Source of the DNA: Synechococcus sp. M44_DOE_062
GTDB taxonomy: Bacteria > Cyanobacteriota > Cyanobacteriia > Thermostichales > Thermostichaceae
Direction: 5' to 3'
Assembly (NCBI GenBank): GCA_015295985.1
Contig: DVDX01000060.1
Span: forward strand, 1 to 64,000
DNA length: 64,000 bases
Of the stretch, positions 33,844 through 44,361 are shown piece by piece. Positions within the stretch are counted from its first letter, which is position 1. Each line of letters starts with the position of its first letter. The notes under the pieces are model-generated. The model had not been told where the DNA came from. It saw only the letters and a list, made by a program, of their open reading frames with translations, and did no database searches. A program made the position numbers and the translations under genes.

Positions 33844-35001
33844 TTAGGCATCCACCGTACGACCTTTTTCGGGGAAAAGGCCACGAGGGCGCACCTGCAA
33901 AAAGGCCACGATCAAAGCAAAGACCATCACCTTAGCCATGCTGGTGGTGGCAAAAAAGTTGAGGGTATCGGTCAAGATGGGCACGTTGGGAAAGATCAAA
34001 GCCAGCGTCCCTGAGCCGATGACAAAGTTGGCAATCCCGATCCCAAGCGCCGCTACAATGCTGCCCAAGAGCTTGCCCACCCCTCCCACGACAACCACCA
34101 TAAAGGTATCCACGATGTAGTTTTGGCCGGTATTGGGCCCCACGGATCCCAGCAGGCTGACCGCCACGCCAGCCACTCCCGCCAGACCTGAGCCAATAGC
34201 AAAGGTGAGGGCATCCACCTTTTGCGTAGGGATCCCTACACAAGCGCTCATGGCCCGGTTTTGGGTAACTGCCCGGATACGCAGACCCCAGCGGGTGCGT
34301 TGCAAGAAGAAGTACAGCCCCAGGATGCAGAGGATGGTGAGGGCGATAATAAACAGGCGGGTATTGGGCAAAAACAGGTTGCCCACCGGGATCCCACCCC
34401 CCAGCCACCGGGGAGCCGTCACGTCTTTGTTCTGGGCGCCGAACCAAGGCTGAGTGACGGCCAAAGCATAGGTTTGCGCCAGCACCCGCCCCCCCACCGC
34501 TGCAATGGCCGTAGAAAGCAGCAACAGCAGCGTTAGCACCCAACCCTTGAGACGCGGCCAATCTGCCCGCCTGGACAAAAGCCACCAGCCGCCGAAAAAG
34601 AGCACTGCGAAGGCCCCCAAGCGCAAAGCCAGCACCCAATTGACGCTGCGCACAAACTGCTGCAGGATCAGGCTCACGCCCCAGGTGGCCAGAAGGGTTT
34701 CCAGGGGCCGGCCATACAAAAAGCGGATCACCCCCCGCTCTAAGGCCAGCCCCACCAGAGCAGTGACAGCAAAGGCTGCCACCAAAGCCGGGAAGATATA
34801 CAGATCCCGCCAGGGATCCCCCAGGGGCCGGAAAGCATTTTGCACCACAAAGGTGGTGTAGGCCCCCAGCATCATCAGCTCCCCGTGGGCCATGTTGATG
34901 ACGCCCATAAGGCCAAAAACAATGGCCAAGCCCAAAGCGGCTATCAGCAAGACGGTGCCGATACTGATGCCGTTAAACAAGCTATCCAGGAGCAAGGTCA
35001 T
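33844..35001 (-). CDS. urtB: urea ABC transporter permease
   Basis: LivH-like ORF with GISIGTVLLIAALGLAIVFGLMGVINMAHGELMMLGAYTTFV. Start at internal Met. Confidence 0.92.
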   Translation of the reverse strand: MTLLLDSLFNGISIGTVLLIAALGLAIVFGLMGVINMAHGELMMLGAYTTFVVQNAFRPLGDPWRDLYIFPALVAAFAVTALVGLALERGVIRFLYGRPLETLLATWGVSLILQQFVRSVNWVLALRLGAFAVLFFGGWWLLSRRADWPRLKGWVLTLLLLLSTAIAAVGGRVLAQTYALAVTQPWFGAQNKDVTAPRWLGGGIPVGNLFLPNTRLFIIALTILCILGLYFFLQRTRWGLRIRAVTQNRAMSACVGIPTQKVDALTFAIGSGLAGVAGVAVSLLGSVGPNTGQNYIVDTFMVVVVGGVGKLLGSIVAALGIGIANFVIGSGTLALIFPNVPILTDTLNFFATTSMAKVMVFALIVAFLQVRPRGLFPEKGRTVDA

Positions 35002-35111
35002 GGGCAGGGGATCCTCCTTCCAACTTGACTGGGGAAGCTTCTTAAGCAGCAGAGCGGGATCCCCAACCCCATGCAAACGGCAAGGAATCCCGCCCACAGC
35101 CACCAGCAGGA

Positions 35112-36386
35112 CTAGCTGACTTTGTAGCGACCGCCCTTGGCCGGATCTGACCAATCACAGGCAAAGCCCTTGGTTTCCGCCACAAACTGGTTCCAGGGCT
35201 GCGGCTCCACGGCATCCGTAGAGAAAATGACATCAAACAAACCATCAGAGCGCACCTGGCCGATCCGCACATATTTGGTCAGGTGGTGGTTGGTGTTCAT
35301 GGTTACCAAGCCTTCAGGGGCATCGAAGGTCTGGCCGTAGGCTGCCTTCCGCACAGCGTCGATCTCCACCGTTCCCGCTTTTTCTGCCGCCTGCTTCCAG
35401 ATGTAAACCATGATGTAGGCGGCTTCCATCGGGTCGTTGGTGACGCGGTTTTGGCCGTATTCTGCCTTGAAAGCCTCCACAAACTTCTTGTTGGCAGGCG
35501 TATCCACCGTCATAAAGTAGTTCCAGGCGGCAAAGTGCCCTTCCAAAAATTCCGGGCCAATCGCCTGCACTTCTTCTTCGGCAATGCTGACGGACATGGA
35601 AGGATAGCGATCCGGCCCCAGCCCTGCCCCTTTCAGTTGTTTGAAAAAGGCCACGTTGCTGTCGCCATTCAAGCTGTTGTAGATCACACCGCCATTGGGA
35701 AGAGCGGCCCGGATCTTGCTGATGATGGGGGTAACTTCTGTATTGCCCAAAGGCAGATAGTCTTCACCCACCACCTTACCCCCCAGGGCTTCCAACTGGG
35801 CCTTGATGATGGTGTTGGCCGTGCGGGGGAACACGTAATCGGATCCCACCAGGAAAAACTCTTTGCCTTTGTTCTTGAGCAGCCATTCCACCGATGGCTC
35901 TATCTGCTGGTTGGGAGCAGCGCCGGTGTAGAAGATGTTTTTGGAGCACTCTTGTCCTTCGTACTGCACGGGATACCAGAGCAGGTGCTGCTTGGATTCA
36001 AACACCGGCAACACGGCTTTGCGGCTAGCGGAAGTCCAGCAGCCGAAGACCGTTGCCACCTTGTCCACATCGATCAATTTGGTGGCTTTCTCGGCAAAGG
36101 TTGGCCAATCGGAAGCGCCATCCTCGATAATGGGCTCAATCTGCTTGCCCAAAACCCCACCGGCGGCATTGATCTCTTTGATAGCCAGCTTTTCGGCATC
36201 CACCACGCTGGTTTCCGAAATGGCCATGGTGCCGCTGAGGGAGTGCAAAATGCCAACGCGAATGGTCTCTCCCTGGGCGTAGGCAGGCACAGACCGCTTC
36301 ACCCAGATCTGTGGCCCCAAGGCAGCTCCGGCTCCGGCCAGAGCACCCATTTTCAGCACTTGACGACGATTAAAAGATAGAGCCAT
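35112..36386 (-). CDS. urtA: urea ABC transporter substrate-binding protein
   Basis: Signal peptide [19 protein letters not shown], then [39 protein letters not shown]. Confidence 0.93.
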   Translation of the reverse strand: MALSFNRRQVLKMGALAGAGAALGPQIWVKRSVPAYAQGETIRVGILHSLSGTMAISETSVVDAEKLAIKEINAAGGVLGKQIEPIIEDGASDWPTFAEKATKLIDVDKVATVFGCWTSASRKAVLPVFESKQHLLWYPVQYEGQECSKNIFYTGAAPNQQIEPSVEWLLKNKGKEFFLVGSDYVFPRTANTIIKAQLEALGGKVVGEDYLPLGNTEVTPIISKIRAALPNGGVIYNSLNGDSNVAFFKQLKGAGLGPDRYPSMSVSIAEEEVQAIGPEFLEGHFAAWNYFMTVDTPANKKFVEAFKAEYGQNRVTNDPMEAAYIMVYIWKQAAEKAGTVEIDAVRKAAYGQTFDAPEGLVTMNTNHHLTKYVRIGQVRSDGLFDVIFSTDAVEPQPWNQFVAETKGFACDWSDPAKGGRYKVS

Positions 36387-36643
36387 CGGTGATCTCCGAA
36401 ACGAAGTGAGTGTAAAGGGTGTTAAGAAGTCCAGTTTTTGCAGCAGCCCGGCCAACGGGGGGAAGCACTTAGCTCATCACCTCGTCCACGTGTTGCATCT
36501 GCCCAACTGCGCTTGGCTGAGGCTTTCACCGAATGCCTTCCCAAGTCAAGCAAGGGGAAAGGCTAATCCTGCAGTCGAGAAAGCGTTGTGCATCCCTGTT
36601 GCCTTAACGTGTTCCATCAAACCCATTTGGCTCGGAGAGAATT

Positions 36644-36657
36644 GTATCGTGGGATAC
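36644..36657 (-). promoter_or_regulatory. NtcA box GTA-N8-TAC upstream of urtA
   Basis: Sequence gtatcgtgggatac is exactly GTA-N8-TAC; on the minus strand TTTGAT (near TANNNT) follows 22 nt downstream. Confidence 0.6.
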
Positions 36658-36758
36658 CTTTTCCGGAATCCGAGCCCTTTCCCCCCAGGCTGTAGGCAGA
36701 GGCAGGGATCCCTTGCTCCCGGCATAATAGGGGTTCTGGGGTGGAGAATTAACAGCCT

Positions 36759-38687
36759 ATGGTGCAACAGGCCGGCTATGGATCTTGGCGATCCCCGGTT
36801 ACCGCTGACCTGGTGGTGACGGGATCCCTGCGCTTGGGACAGATGGTTTGGGATGGGGGGGATCTCTACTGGACGGAGGGCCGCCCACAAGAGAAGGGGC
36901 GAAACGTGCTGATGCGGCGCTCTGCCGACGGGATCCCGGTGGAACTCACGCCAGCACCCTTCAATGTGCGAACGCGGGTGCATGAGTATGGAGGCGGAGC
37001 CTACTGGGTGGCAGAGGGGGCGGTGTATTTTTGCCACTTTGCCGATCAACGGCTCTACTGGCTGCTGCCGGGTTCGGATCCCCAGCCCCTGACAGAAGCA
37101 GGCCCCTATCGCTACGCCGACGGAGTGGTGGATCGGGCACGTGGACGCATCCTCTGTGTGCGGGAGGATCACAGCCGCCAGGGAGAGCCGGAAAACAGCC
37201 TTGTCTCAATTGACTTGGAAAGCGGATCCCAGCAGATTTTGGCCTCTGGGCACGATTTCTACGCCAGCCCGCACCTCAGCCCAGACGGTCAGACCCTGGT
37301 ATGGCTGACCTGGGATCACCCCCAGATGCCCTGGGATGGGACGGAACTGTGGCGAGCAGAGGTGGCAGCAGATGGCACTCTAGGAGAGCCGCAAAAAATA
37401 GCCGGTGGCCCCGCAGAGTCGATCTTTCAACCTCAGTGGTCACCAGAGGGGGATCTCTACTTTGTTTCAGATCGCAGCGGCTGGTGGAACCTCTATCGCT
37501 GGGATCCCCAGGGCCCAGTTCCCCTCTGTCCTATGGAAGCGGAGTTTGGAGAGCCCCAGTGGGTGTTCGGCCTGAGCACCTATGGCTTTACCGGGGATGG
37601 GCGCATTCTGGCCTGCTACCGGCAAGGGGGTCTGTGCCATTTGGCTTACCTGGATCCCCATTGCGGCCAATTGCAAAGGATCCCTTTGCCCTACACCGAG
37701 ATCCACAGCCTACGGGTCAGTGGGGAAAAAGCCGCTTTCCTGGCCGGATCCCCGACGGAAGCCATGGCCTTGGTCTGTTTGGATTTGTCTGTTGGACAGG
37801 TGGAAGTGGTGGCCCGTTCCAGCAGCGTGACGGTGGATCCTGACTATCTGTCGCTCCCAGAGCCTGTTGCTTTTCCCACCGGCGGCGGTAAGGAAGTGGC
37901 CTACGCCTTCTTCTATCCCCCCAAGAACCGCGACTTTGTTGCCCCTGCTGGCGAAAAGCCACCCCTGTTGGTGAAAAGCCACGGCGGGCCTACCGGGGCA
38001 ACGGCAGCCGTGCTCAACCTAGGGATCCAATACTGGACCAGTCGGGGGATTGCGGTTTTGGATGTGAACTATCGCGGCAGCAGCGGCTACGGACGCGCCT
38101 ATCGGGATGCCCTCAAAGGCCGGTGGGGCCTGGTGGATGTGGAAGACTGCATTGCCGGAGCCGAATTTTTGGCAGAACAGGGCAAGGTGGACGGGGAACG
38201 GCTGCTCATTCAGGGTGGCAGCGCTGGGGGCTATACCACGTTGGCGGCCTTGACCTTCCACAGAGTCTTCCGGGCGGGTGCCAGCTACTACGGGGTGAGC
38301 GATCTAGAAGCCCTGGCCCAGGAAACCCACAAGTTCGAGTCGCACTACTTGGATAGCCTCATTGGCCCCTACCCAGAGCGGCAGGATCTCTACCGGGAGC
38401 GCTCCCCCATTCATCACCTGGAGGGCCTCAATTGCCCGGTTATCTTCTTTCAAGGCTTGGAAGACGCCATTGTGCCCCCCAATCAGGCAGAGAGGATGGT
38501 GGCAGCGCTGCGGGCCAAAGGGATCCCGGTGGCCTATGTGCCCTTCGAGGGAGAGCAACACGGCTTTCGCCAGGCAGCCAACATCAAAAGGGCCTTGGAG
38601 GCAGAGCTTTACTTTTATGCCCAGGTGCTGGGGTTTCCGCTGGCAGAACCTCTTGAGCCCGTTCGGATCGAGAACTTGGACACCTGA
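36759..38687 (+). CDS. S9-family prolyl oligopeptidase
   Basis: C-terminal alpha/beta-hydrolase with [43 protein letters not shown]. Confidence 0.92.
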   Translation: MVQQAGYGSWRSPVTADLVVTGSLRLGQMVWDGGDLYWTEGRPQEKGRNVLMRRSADGIPVELTPAPFNVRTRVHEYGGGAYWVAEGAVYFCHFADQRLYWLLPGSDPQPLTEAGPYRYADGVVDRARGRILCVREDHSRQGEPENSLVSIDLESGSQQILASGHDFYASPHLSPDGQTLVWLTWDHPQMPWDGTELWRAEVAADGTLGEPQKIAGGPAESIFQPQWSPEGDLYFVSDRSGWWNLYRWDPQGPVPLCPMEAEFGEPQWVFGLSTYGFTGDGRILACYRQGGLCHLAYLDPHCGQLQRIPLPYTEIHSLRVSGEKAAFLAGSPTEAMALVCLDLSVGQVEVVARSSSVTVDPDYLSLPEPVAFPTGGGKEVAYAFFYPPKNRDFVAPAGEKPPLLVKSHGGPTGATAAVLNLGIQYWTSRGIAVLDVNYRGSSGYGRAYRDALKGRWGLVDVEDCIAGAEFLAEQGKVDGERLLIQGGSAGGYTTLAALTFHRVFRAGASYYGVSDLEALAQETHKFESHYLDSLIGPYPERQDLYRERSPIHHLEGLNCPVIFFQGLEDAIVPPNQAERMVAALRAKGIPVAYVPFEGEQHGFRQAANIKRALEAELYFYAQVLGFPLAEPLEPVRIENLDT

Positions 38688-38748
38688 TGATGACTGCTCA
38701 ATGGGTCGAGTGAAGAGCAAGAAGGGATCCCGTCTCACCCATGACTCA

Positions 38749-38862
38749 ATTGCTCCGCAACACTGTCACGACCGAGCAGCCACTCAGCAGCCACTCTATG
38801 ACGGACTTACCAGCCGACCCGGATGGAGTCATCGATGTTGCTCCGCAACACTGTCGCAACTG
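38749..38862 (-). repeat. two direct copies of the hairpin repeat (TTGCTCCGCAACACTGTCRC)
   Basis: attgctccgcaacactgtcacgacc (from about 38750) and gttgctccgcaacactgtcgcaac (from about 38834) in the intergenic region. Confidence 0.8.
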
Positions 38863-38880
38863 CTGGTAAGAAAGCTGATC

Positions 38881-39585
38881 ATGAGCGTCAGTAGCCCTTC
38901 CTTCCGTGAACTGCCCATCTTAGAAAGCGGCGATCGTCTCACCCGCGATGAGTTTGAACGGCGCTATCAAGCCATGCCTCAGCTCGAAAAAGCCGAGCTG
39001 ATTGAGGGAATTGTTCACGTGGCATCCCCCCTCAGATATCGCCGACATGGCAGACCACACAGCCACATCATGGCCTGGCTGGGAGTTTATGAAGCAGCAA
39101 CGCCGGGGGTTGAGTCGGCGGGCAATCCAACCGTCCGCCTGGACTTGGACAATGAGCCGCAGCCAGATGCCATATTGCGGATGCACGAATCTTGTGGGGG
39201 ACAGTCTCGCATTAGCGAGGATGACTACATTGAGGGTGCACCGGAGCTGATTGTGGAGATTGCCGCCAGCACAGCTTCCTACGACCTGCATGACAAGCTG
39301 CGGGCCTACCGGCGCAATGGTGTGCGGGAATATCTGGTCTGGCTAAACCAAGAGCAAGTCTTTCGCTGGTATGTCTTCCAGAATGGAGAGTACCTGCTGC
39401 AACAGCCCAATGAGTCGGGCGCTTTGTCCAGTCGAGTATTTCCAGGGTTGTGGTTAGCCGTGGACGCGCTGCTGACGGGCAACATGCAGCAGGTGTTGGG
39501 TGTGCTGCAAAGGGGAATTGAGTCGGAGGAACACCAGGAGTTTGCGGCGCGGTTGGCAACCCGAGGAGCAGAGGCTAGGGCCTAG
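38881..39585 (+). CDS. Uma2-family (DUF820) putative endonuclease
   Basis: LTRDEFERRYQAMPQLEKAELIEGIVHVASPLR...PDAILRMHESCGG...PELIVEIAASTASYDLHDKLRAYRRNGVREYLVW. Confidence 0.92.
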   Translation: MSVSSPSFRELPILESGDRLTRDEFERRYQAMPQLEKAELIEGIVHVASPLRYRRHGRPHSHIMAWLGVYEAATPGVESAGNPTVRLDLDNEPQPDAILRMHESCGGQSRISEDDYIEGAPELIVEIAASTASYDLHDKLRAYRRNGVREYLVWLNQEQVFRWYVFQNGEYLLQQPNESGALSSRVFPGLWLAVDALLTGNMQQVLGVLQRGIESEEHQEFAARLATRGAEARA

Positions 39586-39628
39586 GCCATGAGTCGGAGG
39601 GACGGGTTTATGCTCGCAAAGGCTCAGG

Positions 39629-40105
39629 TTAATGGCTGTGGGCCAACAGGTTGGGCTCGAAGACATCCATCTCCAACTGAAACGGGATCCCCATGTGGGC
39701 TAGCCAGTCCTGCAGGGGATCATCGGCTAGCGCCAGGATCTGTCCTTGGAGGGAAACGTGGGCCGGGCGGTGCCAATTGCCCAGTTGATGAATCACCTGG
39801 CCCATCTGGATGGGGTTTTCAGGTTGAATCAGGAGCACCGGTTCGGCTTGGGCTTTGACCCGAATGTGTCGCTGCGCATCCGCATAGAGGAGATCCCCAT
39901 CGTGAAGATGGGTGCCCCGAGGCAGCATCAACTGGATCTGGGTGCCCCGGTCGCTCACCAGCCGTTGCCGGGATCGCTGGCGGTCGTGCCAGGTGAGGGA
40001 AACCACTTCCAATTGGCCAGGGATCCCTTCTGGCGGCTCGTCCAGCAGTTGCATCACCGTAATGGCCGCGGGATCCTCTCCGGCAGCATGGGGATCTTCG
40101 CTCAT
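39629..40105 (-). CDS. ureE: urease accessory protein UreE
   Basis: LTWHDRQRSRQRLVSDRGTQIQLMLPRGTHLHDGDLLY...VLLIQPENPIQMGQVIHQLGNWH...VFEPNLLAHSH. Confidence 0.82.
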   Translation of the reverse strand: MSEDPHAAGEDPAAITVMQLLDEPPEGIPGQLEVVSLTWHDRQRSRQRLVSDRGTQIQLMLPRGTHLHDGDLLYADAQRHIRVKAQAEPVLLIQPENPIQMGQVIHQLGNWHRPAHVSLQGQILALADDPLQDWLAHMGIPFQLEMDVFEPNLLAHSH

Positions 40106-40449
40106 GGCAGGGACTCCAGATATTGGCTGAGGTCTTCTTGAAGGCGAGAGAACTCCACTTCGGTGGAAAGGCGCAGCCCTTCCGTTTTCACAGTAACCAA
40201 CACCTTGGCTGCGTGGGGGCCAGCCCAGATGTTGGGGTTGCAAAACATCTCCAAAGAGAGGTCGGCAGCAGAATGATGAAACTCAACCGGATCCTGAGGC
40301 TGCTGCCGGGAGCTGCCCGAGGGAATCTTGAGTCGTTCCAAGAGGATTTGCAGGGCCTTGTGCCATTGTTGTGCCGCCTCAAGCGAGAGGGAGAAACTGG
40401 CCGAGCCGGTTGCGAAGTTGAGGGCAAACTGAGGAAAATGGGTAGTCAT
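40102..40449 (-). CDS. hypothetical protein, translationally coupled to ureE
   Basis: 115-aa ORF whose stop overlaps the ureE start by 4 bp (ATGA-type). Confidence 0.6.
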   Translation of the reverse strand: MTTHFPQFALNFATGSASFSLSLEAAQQWHKALQILLERLKIPSGSSRQQPQDPVEFHHSAADLSLEMFCNPNIWAGPHAAKVLVTVKTEGLRLSTEVEFSRLQEDLSQYLESLP

Positions 40450-40527
40450 GGAAGCCCGTACCGTTCGCGAAGTGTCCTCTGGAGGGCAGCATTGGACAAC
40501 AACAGTATCTTACGTCAGCTATTGCTG

Positions 40528-40818
40528 ATGGGCGTGGGCACAACCACTCTGCTGGCGGAGCAGTTGAAGAAAGCTGCCGACGACTTGGTGCAGAAGGGGC
40601 AGCTCAACCCAGAAGAGGCATCCAATGTCATCAACAACCTGCTCAACCAGGTAAAAGCCGAGCAGAGCAACTTTGAATCCTATGTTCAGCGGCAGGTGCG
40701 CAACGTCCTACAGGATCTGGGCGTGCCCCGCCAATCGGAAATGGACGAGCTGCGCGGGCGGCTGGATCGGCTGGAGCGGCAGGTGCGCAATTTGGAAAAT
40801 CAGGTTTACCGTCGCTAG
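40528..40818 (+). CDS. phasin-like coiled-coil protein
   Basis: [92 protein letters not shown]. Start may be further upstream. Confidence 0.7.
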   Translation: MGVGTTTLLAEQLKKAADDLVQKGQLNPEEASNVINNLLNQVKAEQSNFESYVQRQVRNVLQDLGVPRQSEMDELRGRLDRLERQVRNLENQVYRR

Positions 40819-40946
40819 CCAAGCCTTCCCTTTTTGCCGTTGAGGCTGGCTCATGTGCAGCCAGGCAGGGTTTTGCCGAGCATTCCAGTGCCCTCAAGTT
40901 AATCCCCAGATCAAGTCCACAAGTCCAAGAGTTCATCGCAGTTCCC

Positions 40947-41549
40947 ATGCCAAGCGAAGTTTTGACCATCACAGGCCGAGGGATCCCCCTGCTGGGCAAC
41001 GACATCGACACCGACCGAATTATCCCGGCCCGCTTTTTGAAGTGCGTCACTTTTGACGGCTTGGGCCAGCACGTGTTTGCCGACGACCGCGCCCAGGATC
41101 CCGGCCAACACCCCTTCGATCAACCTCAGTACCAGGGATCCCAGATCCTTGTGGTCAATGCCAATTTTGGCTGTGGCTCCAGCCGGGAGCATGCGCCCCA
41201 AGCGCTGGCCAAGTGGGGGATCCGCGCCCTCATTGGCGAAAGCTTTGCCGAGATCTTCTTCGGCAACTGCTTGGCTCTAGGGATCCCTTGTGTCACGGCA
41301 CCCCCGGCTGTGATTCAAGCCCTGCAGAAGGCGGTGGCCGAAGATCCCCAGCTCCAGTTGACGCTGGATCTGCCCAACAAACAGGTGCGCTGGGGGGAGA
41401 ATACCGCGGCTGTGGAGATCCCCCAGGGAGCCTGGCAAATGCTGGTGCAGGGCACCTGGGACGCCACAGGACAACTGCTGGCCGCCAAAGCTCAGATTCA
41501 ACAAGTAGCCGCTTCTTTGCCCTACGTGCGTTGGCAGCAGGCCCGTTGA
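40947..41549 (+). CDS. leuD: 3-isopropylmalate dehydratase small subunit
   Basis: [23 protein letters not shown] and [19 protein letters not shown]. Confidence 0.94.
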   Translation: MPSEVLTITGRGIPLLGNDIDTDRIIPARFLKCVTFDGLGQHVFADDRAQDPGQHPFDQPQYQGSQILVVNANFGCGSSREHAPQALAKWGIRALIGESFAEIFFGNCLALGIPCVTAPPAVIQALQKAVAEDPQLQLTLDLPNKQVRWGENTAAVEIPQGAWQMLVQGTWDATGQLLAAKAQIQQVAASLPYVRWQQAR

Positions 41550-42601
41550 GCCATCCTCTCCCCCCTGATACCCATACATGGCTGGGCAGCGCCGACCCGG
41601 ATTTTATGGATTTGGCAATCCGGGAGATAGAAGCTGCGGATCCAGAGGCTGCCGTGCAGCGGCTGAAGGAAGCACCTGGCTTGGTGTGGGTGTGCAGCCA
41701 ACGCTCATTTGCTGACCTGGCTGAGGCTTGGCAAGCTAACCCGCCCATTTTTTTGCGCCACATCTGCCCCATTCACCAAGAACGGCGGCTGGCCGAGGGA
41801 TCCCCCGTTAAATTGCGCCTGGATGGGGAACTGTTGGCAGCCATTGACCCCACTCTCAGCTTTTCGGTTCAAACGCGCCTGTTTGGGGAGCGGAATCTCA
41901 AGCCCTTCCAGGTCAATGAAACCCTGGCAGAACAGGTAGTCGCGGCGGTGGGATCCCCCCTGCAAGTCAAAGACCCCCAGCAGGTGATCTCAGTGGTGAT
42001 CCTGGCTCAACCGATGGGCATTCGCGCTTGGCTGGGCCTATCCTTGGCTGCCCAGAACCTCTCCAACTGGGCCGGCGGGATCCATCGCTTTCGGCGGGAT
42101 CCAGAGCAGATCAGCCGCTCCGAGTTGAAGCTGCTGGAGGCCATCCAGGTGTTTCAGATTCCCTTGGTGCCAGGGGGACAGGCTTTGGATCTGGGGGCAG
42201 CGCCGGGGGGATGGTCGCGCATTCTACGCCTGTATGGCCAGCAGGTCACGGCAGTGGATCCGGCGGACTTGGACGAGCGCCTCAGCCAAGATCCGGGGAT
42301 CTGCCACCATCGCCTCAGCGCCCAAGCCTACTTGGCCCGTGGCCCAGGCCGGTTTCACCTCATCCTCAACGACATGCGCATGGATGGCCCGGCTTCTGCC
42401 CGCCTGATGGTGGCTTTTGCCCCCCATCTGCAGCCACAGGGGAGAGCTGTGATGACCCTGAAATTACCTCACCAACACCGCCTGCCAGTGCTGCGGCAAA
42501 GTCTGCAGATCTTGGGTAGTGCCTTCCCCGTGGTGAGGGCCCGCCACCTGTTCCACAACCGCAGCGAAGTCACCCTCTACTTGGGGATCCCTGCCCCTTA
42601 A
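41546..42601 (+). CDS. FtsJ/RlmM-like SAM-dependent methyltransferase
   Basis: [30 protein letters not shown] and [10 protein letters not shown]. In-frame TTG at 41546 overlaps the leuD stop (TTGA). Confidence 0.8.
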   Translation: MSHPLPPDTHTWLGSADPDFMDLAIREIEAADPEAAVQRLKEAPGLVWVCSQRSFADLAEAWQANPPIFLRHICPIHQERRLAEGSPVKLRLDGELLAAIDPTLSFSVQTRLFGERNLKPFQVNETLAEQVVAAVGSPLQVKDPQQVISVVILAQPMGIRAWLGLSLAAQNLSNWAGGIHRFRRDPEQISRSELKLLEAIQVFQIPLVPGGQALDLGAAPGGWSRILRLYGQQVTAVDPADLDERLSQDPGICHHRLSAQAYLARGPGRFHLILNDMRMDGPASARLMVAFAPHLQPQGRAVMTLKLPHQHRLPVLRQSLQILGSAFPVVRARHLFHNRSEVTLYLGIPAP

Positions 42602-42792
42602 TCTGCCGTTTCCACCACCTGAATCTCCCGGCGGAGCACCATTTCGCGAATGGACTCCAGCAAGCCTATCTCTTCGGGGGAGATTTTGCCGTCCGCCCGG
42701 ATGGCGCTGACGATTTGATTCACCTCTGTGCGGGTGAGCTTTTTGTCTTCCAAGGCTCGATCCACCAGCGCTTGCAATTGCGAAAACTCCAT
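42598..42792 (-). CDS. small hypothetical protein
   Basis: [64 protein letters not shown]; coding-like. Confidence 0.6.
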   Translation of the reverse strand: MEFSQLQALVDRALEDKKLTRTEVNQIVSAIRADGKISPEEIGLLESIREMVLRREIQVVETAD

Positions 42793-42932
42793 AAGGCTCC
42801 TCCGCGCGTGAACAGGTCTTGTCGCCTCATTTCCTCATCCAAGCTACCCGCGCTGCCCAAAATCTCCTGCAAGTGCAAGATTCTCTTCAGATATCCTAAA
42901 AAAGATGTGAAACCCACCGAGAGGAAGACATC

Positions 42933-43172
42933 ATGGCTGGCCCGGATCCCAGGAGCACCACGCACGATTGCGCCACCCTCTGTCGAGATGGCTGTGTCTT
43001 GGGAGAAGACTGCCCCCACCGAGAGGCAGCTCGCCAAGCCGTGGCCTTTGTCATGAGCACTGACTGGGAGACCTTGATGCGGATTGCCGAATCCAAGAAC
43101 CTACCCAAAAGCTCCCCTCAAGAAGAGATGGATCCCCTGCAGTTTTTGGAGAATTACCGCTTGGGCGGGTAA
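42933..43172 (+). CDS. small Cys-containing hypothetical protein
   Basis: HDCATLCRDGCVLGEDCPHREAARQ; upstream divergent partner of 42598 ORF. Confidence 0.6.
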   Translation: MAGPDPRSTTHDCATLCRDGCVLGEDCPHREAARQAVAFVMSTDWETLMRIAESKNLPKSSPQEEMDPLQFLENYRLGG

Positions 43173-43263
43173 GCCCCAATGGAGTCTTTCCAAGGGCAAG
43201 GGATCCCTGCTGAGGATCCAGGGGTTTTGAGCCATACTGAGTTTGGTGGGATCCCTGGATTCT

Positions 43264-43677
43264 ATGGTTTCGCCTTGGATCGTCATCGGATTACTCCTCA
43301 TTTTTGCCGAATTGTTTTTGCCAGAATTGGTTGCCGGCTCGGTGGGGCTGGCGGCCCTCTTGGCAGGGCTTTTGGCCTATTTGGGTTTGCCAATCTGGGT
43401 GCAATTTGTCGCCTGGATTGGAGGGTCGGTGGTGTTGATTATCCTCAGCCGCCGTCTGGTGCCCCATGGGTCGGTTCAGATAGAGGAATCTCGCGAGGCG
43501 CGGGCAATCACCGCCATTCCGCCGGGCGAACGGGGGCGGGTTTCTTATCTGGGTTCCACCTGGAACGCCAAGTGCAGCATCCCCAACCTAGAAATCCAAG
43601 CTGGGCAGGAGCTCTATGTGGTGGAGCGGCAGGGAAATACCCTCATCGTCATGCCGGCCAAGATGCTCAAGTCCTGA
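43264..43677 (+). CDS. NfeD-family membrane protein
   Basis: WIVIGLLLIFAELFLPELVAGSVGLAALLAGLLAYLGLPIW... then OB-fold AKCSIPNLEIQAGQELYVVERQGNTLIV. Confidence 0.82.
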   Translation: MVSPWIVIGLLLIFAELFLPELVAGSVGLAALLAGLLAYLGLPIWVQFVAWIGGSVVLIILSRRLVPHGSVQIEESREARAITAIPPGERGRVSYLGSTWNAKCSIPNLEIQAGQELYVVERQGNTLIVMPAKMLKS

Positions 43678-43776
43678 ACCGGACAGATTCTTTTGTTCCC
43701 CTGTTGCTCTGAGCGAGGGATCCCTGCTTGGGTGTGCATCAGAGGCGGGGATCTGGCATAATCACAAAAGCTAAGC

Positions 43777-43850
43777 CGGGATGTAGCGCAGCTTGGTAGC
43801 GCATCTGCTTTGGGAGCAGAGGGCCGCAGGTTCAAATCCTGTCATCCCGA
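43777..43850 (+). tRNA. tRNA-Pro (TGG)
   Basis: 74-nt cloverleaf: cgggatg acceptor, tagcgcagcttggtagcgca D arm, ctgctttgggagcag anticodon arm, gcaggttcaaatcctg T arm, catcccga. Confidence 0.93.
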
Positions 43851-44031
43851 TCCTGCCTGCACCAAGAACAGAGCCATTCGCGTTCTTGGCCGATAGCTTC
43901 GCGCTTATCCAGGGCCCCAAAATCCTCCCATTGATGTTGCTAACTGCCAAAGCGGGCGTCTATTGGTGGAGGCGCAGTCTTTGTCTTGAAGGCGCAAGAA
44001 GCAAACTCTTCGATGCCATCGAATGGGTGGG

Positions 44032-44271
44032 TCAGGCAGCCAAGCGGGATCCCTTGTAGCCAGGCTGAGGGAAAAAAGAAGCAAGCACAAAAAAGGCAGG
44101 GTTGACTTGCCCCTGCCGAGAAGATCGAGAGCTGAGAGCCTGCTCTCCTTGCCGCAATCGTTGCATCAAGGCGCGGTTCCGCTTGTCCAGTTGGCGCTTG
44201 CGCGCTGATCCCCCACGACTGCGACGGTTTCTGCCCTGATAGCGGGGAGATTCATGAGATTTCAACAGCAT
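44032..44271 (-). CDS. small basic hypothetical protein
   Basis: SHESPRYQGRNRRSRGGSARKRQLDKRNRALMQRLRQGEQ; Arg-rich, short; weak support. Confidence 0.35.
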   Translation of the reverse strand: MLLKSHESPRYQGRNRRSRGGSARKRQLDKRNRALMQRLRQGEQALSSRSSRQGQVNPAFFVLASFFPQPGYKGSRLAA

Positions 44272-44361
44272 GGGATCCCCTTAATGAACTAAATGGGCCT
44301 GTCCAATTCTAAGCGAAGCCTCAGCCATTGACCACAAGACCGGCGGCGCAAGCTGCGGCAT

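Noticed and set aside
35283-36380. 365-aa plus-strand ORF opposite urtA
   Set aside because: Shadow of urtA; no independent coding evidence.
41213-41545. N-terminal extension of the methyltransferase ORF overlapping leuD
   Set aside because: Out-of-frame read of leuD; a TTG at 41546 overlapping the leuD stop is a more plausible start.
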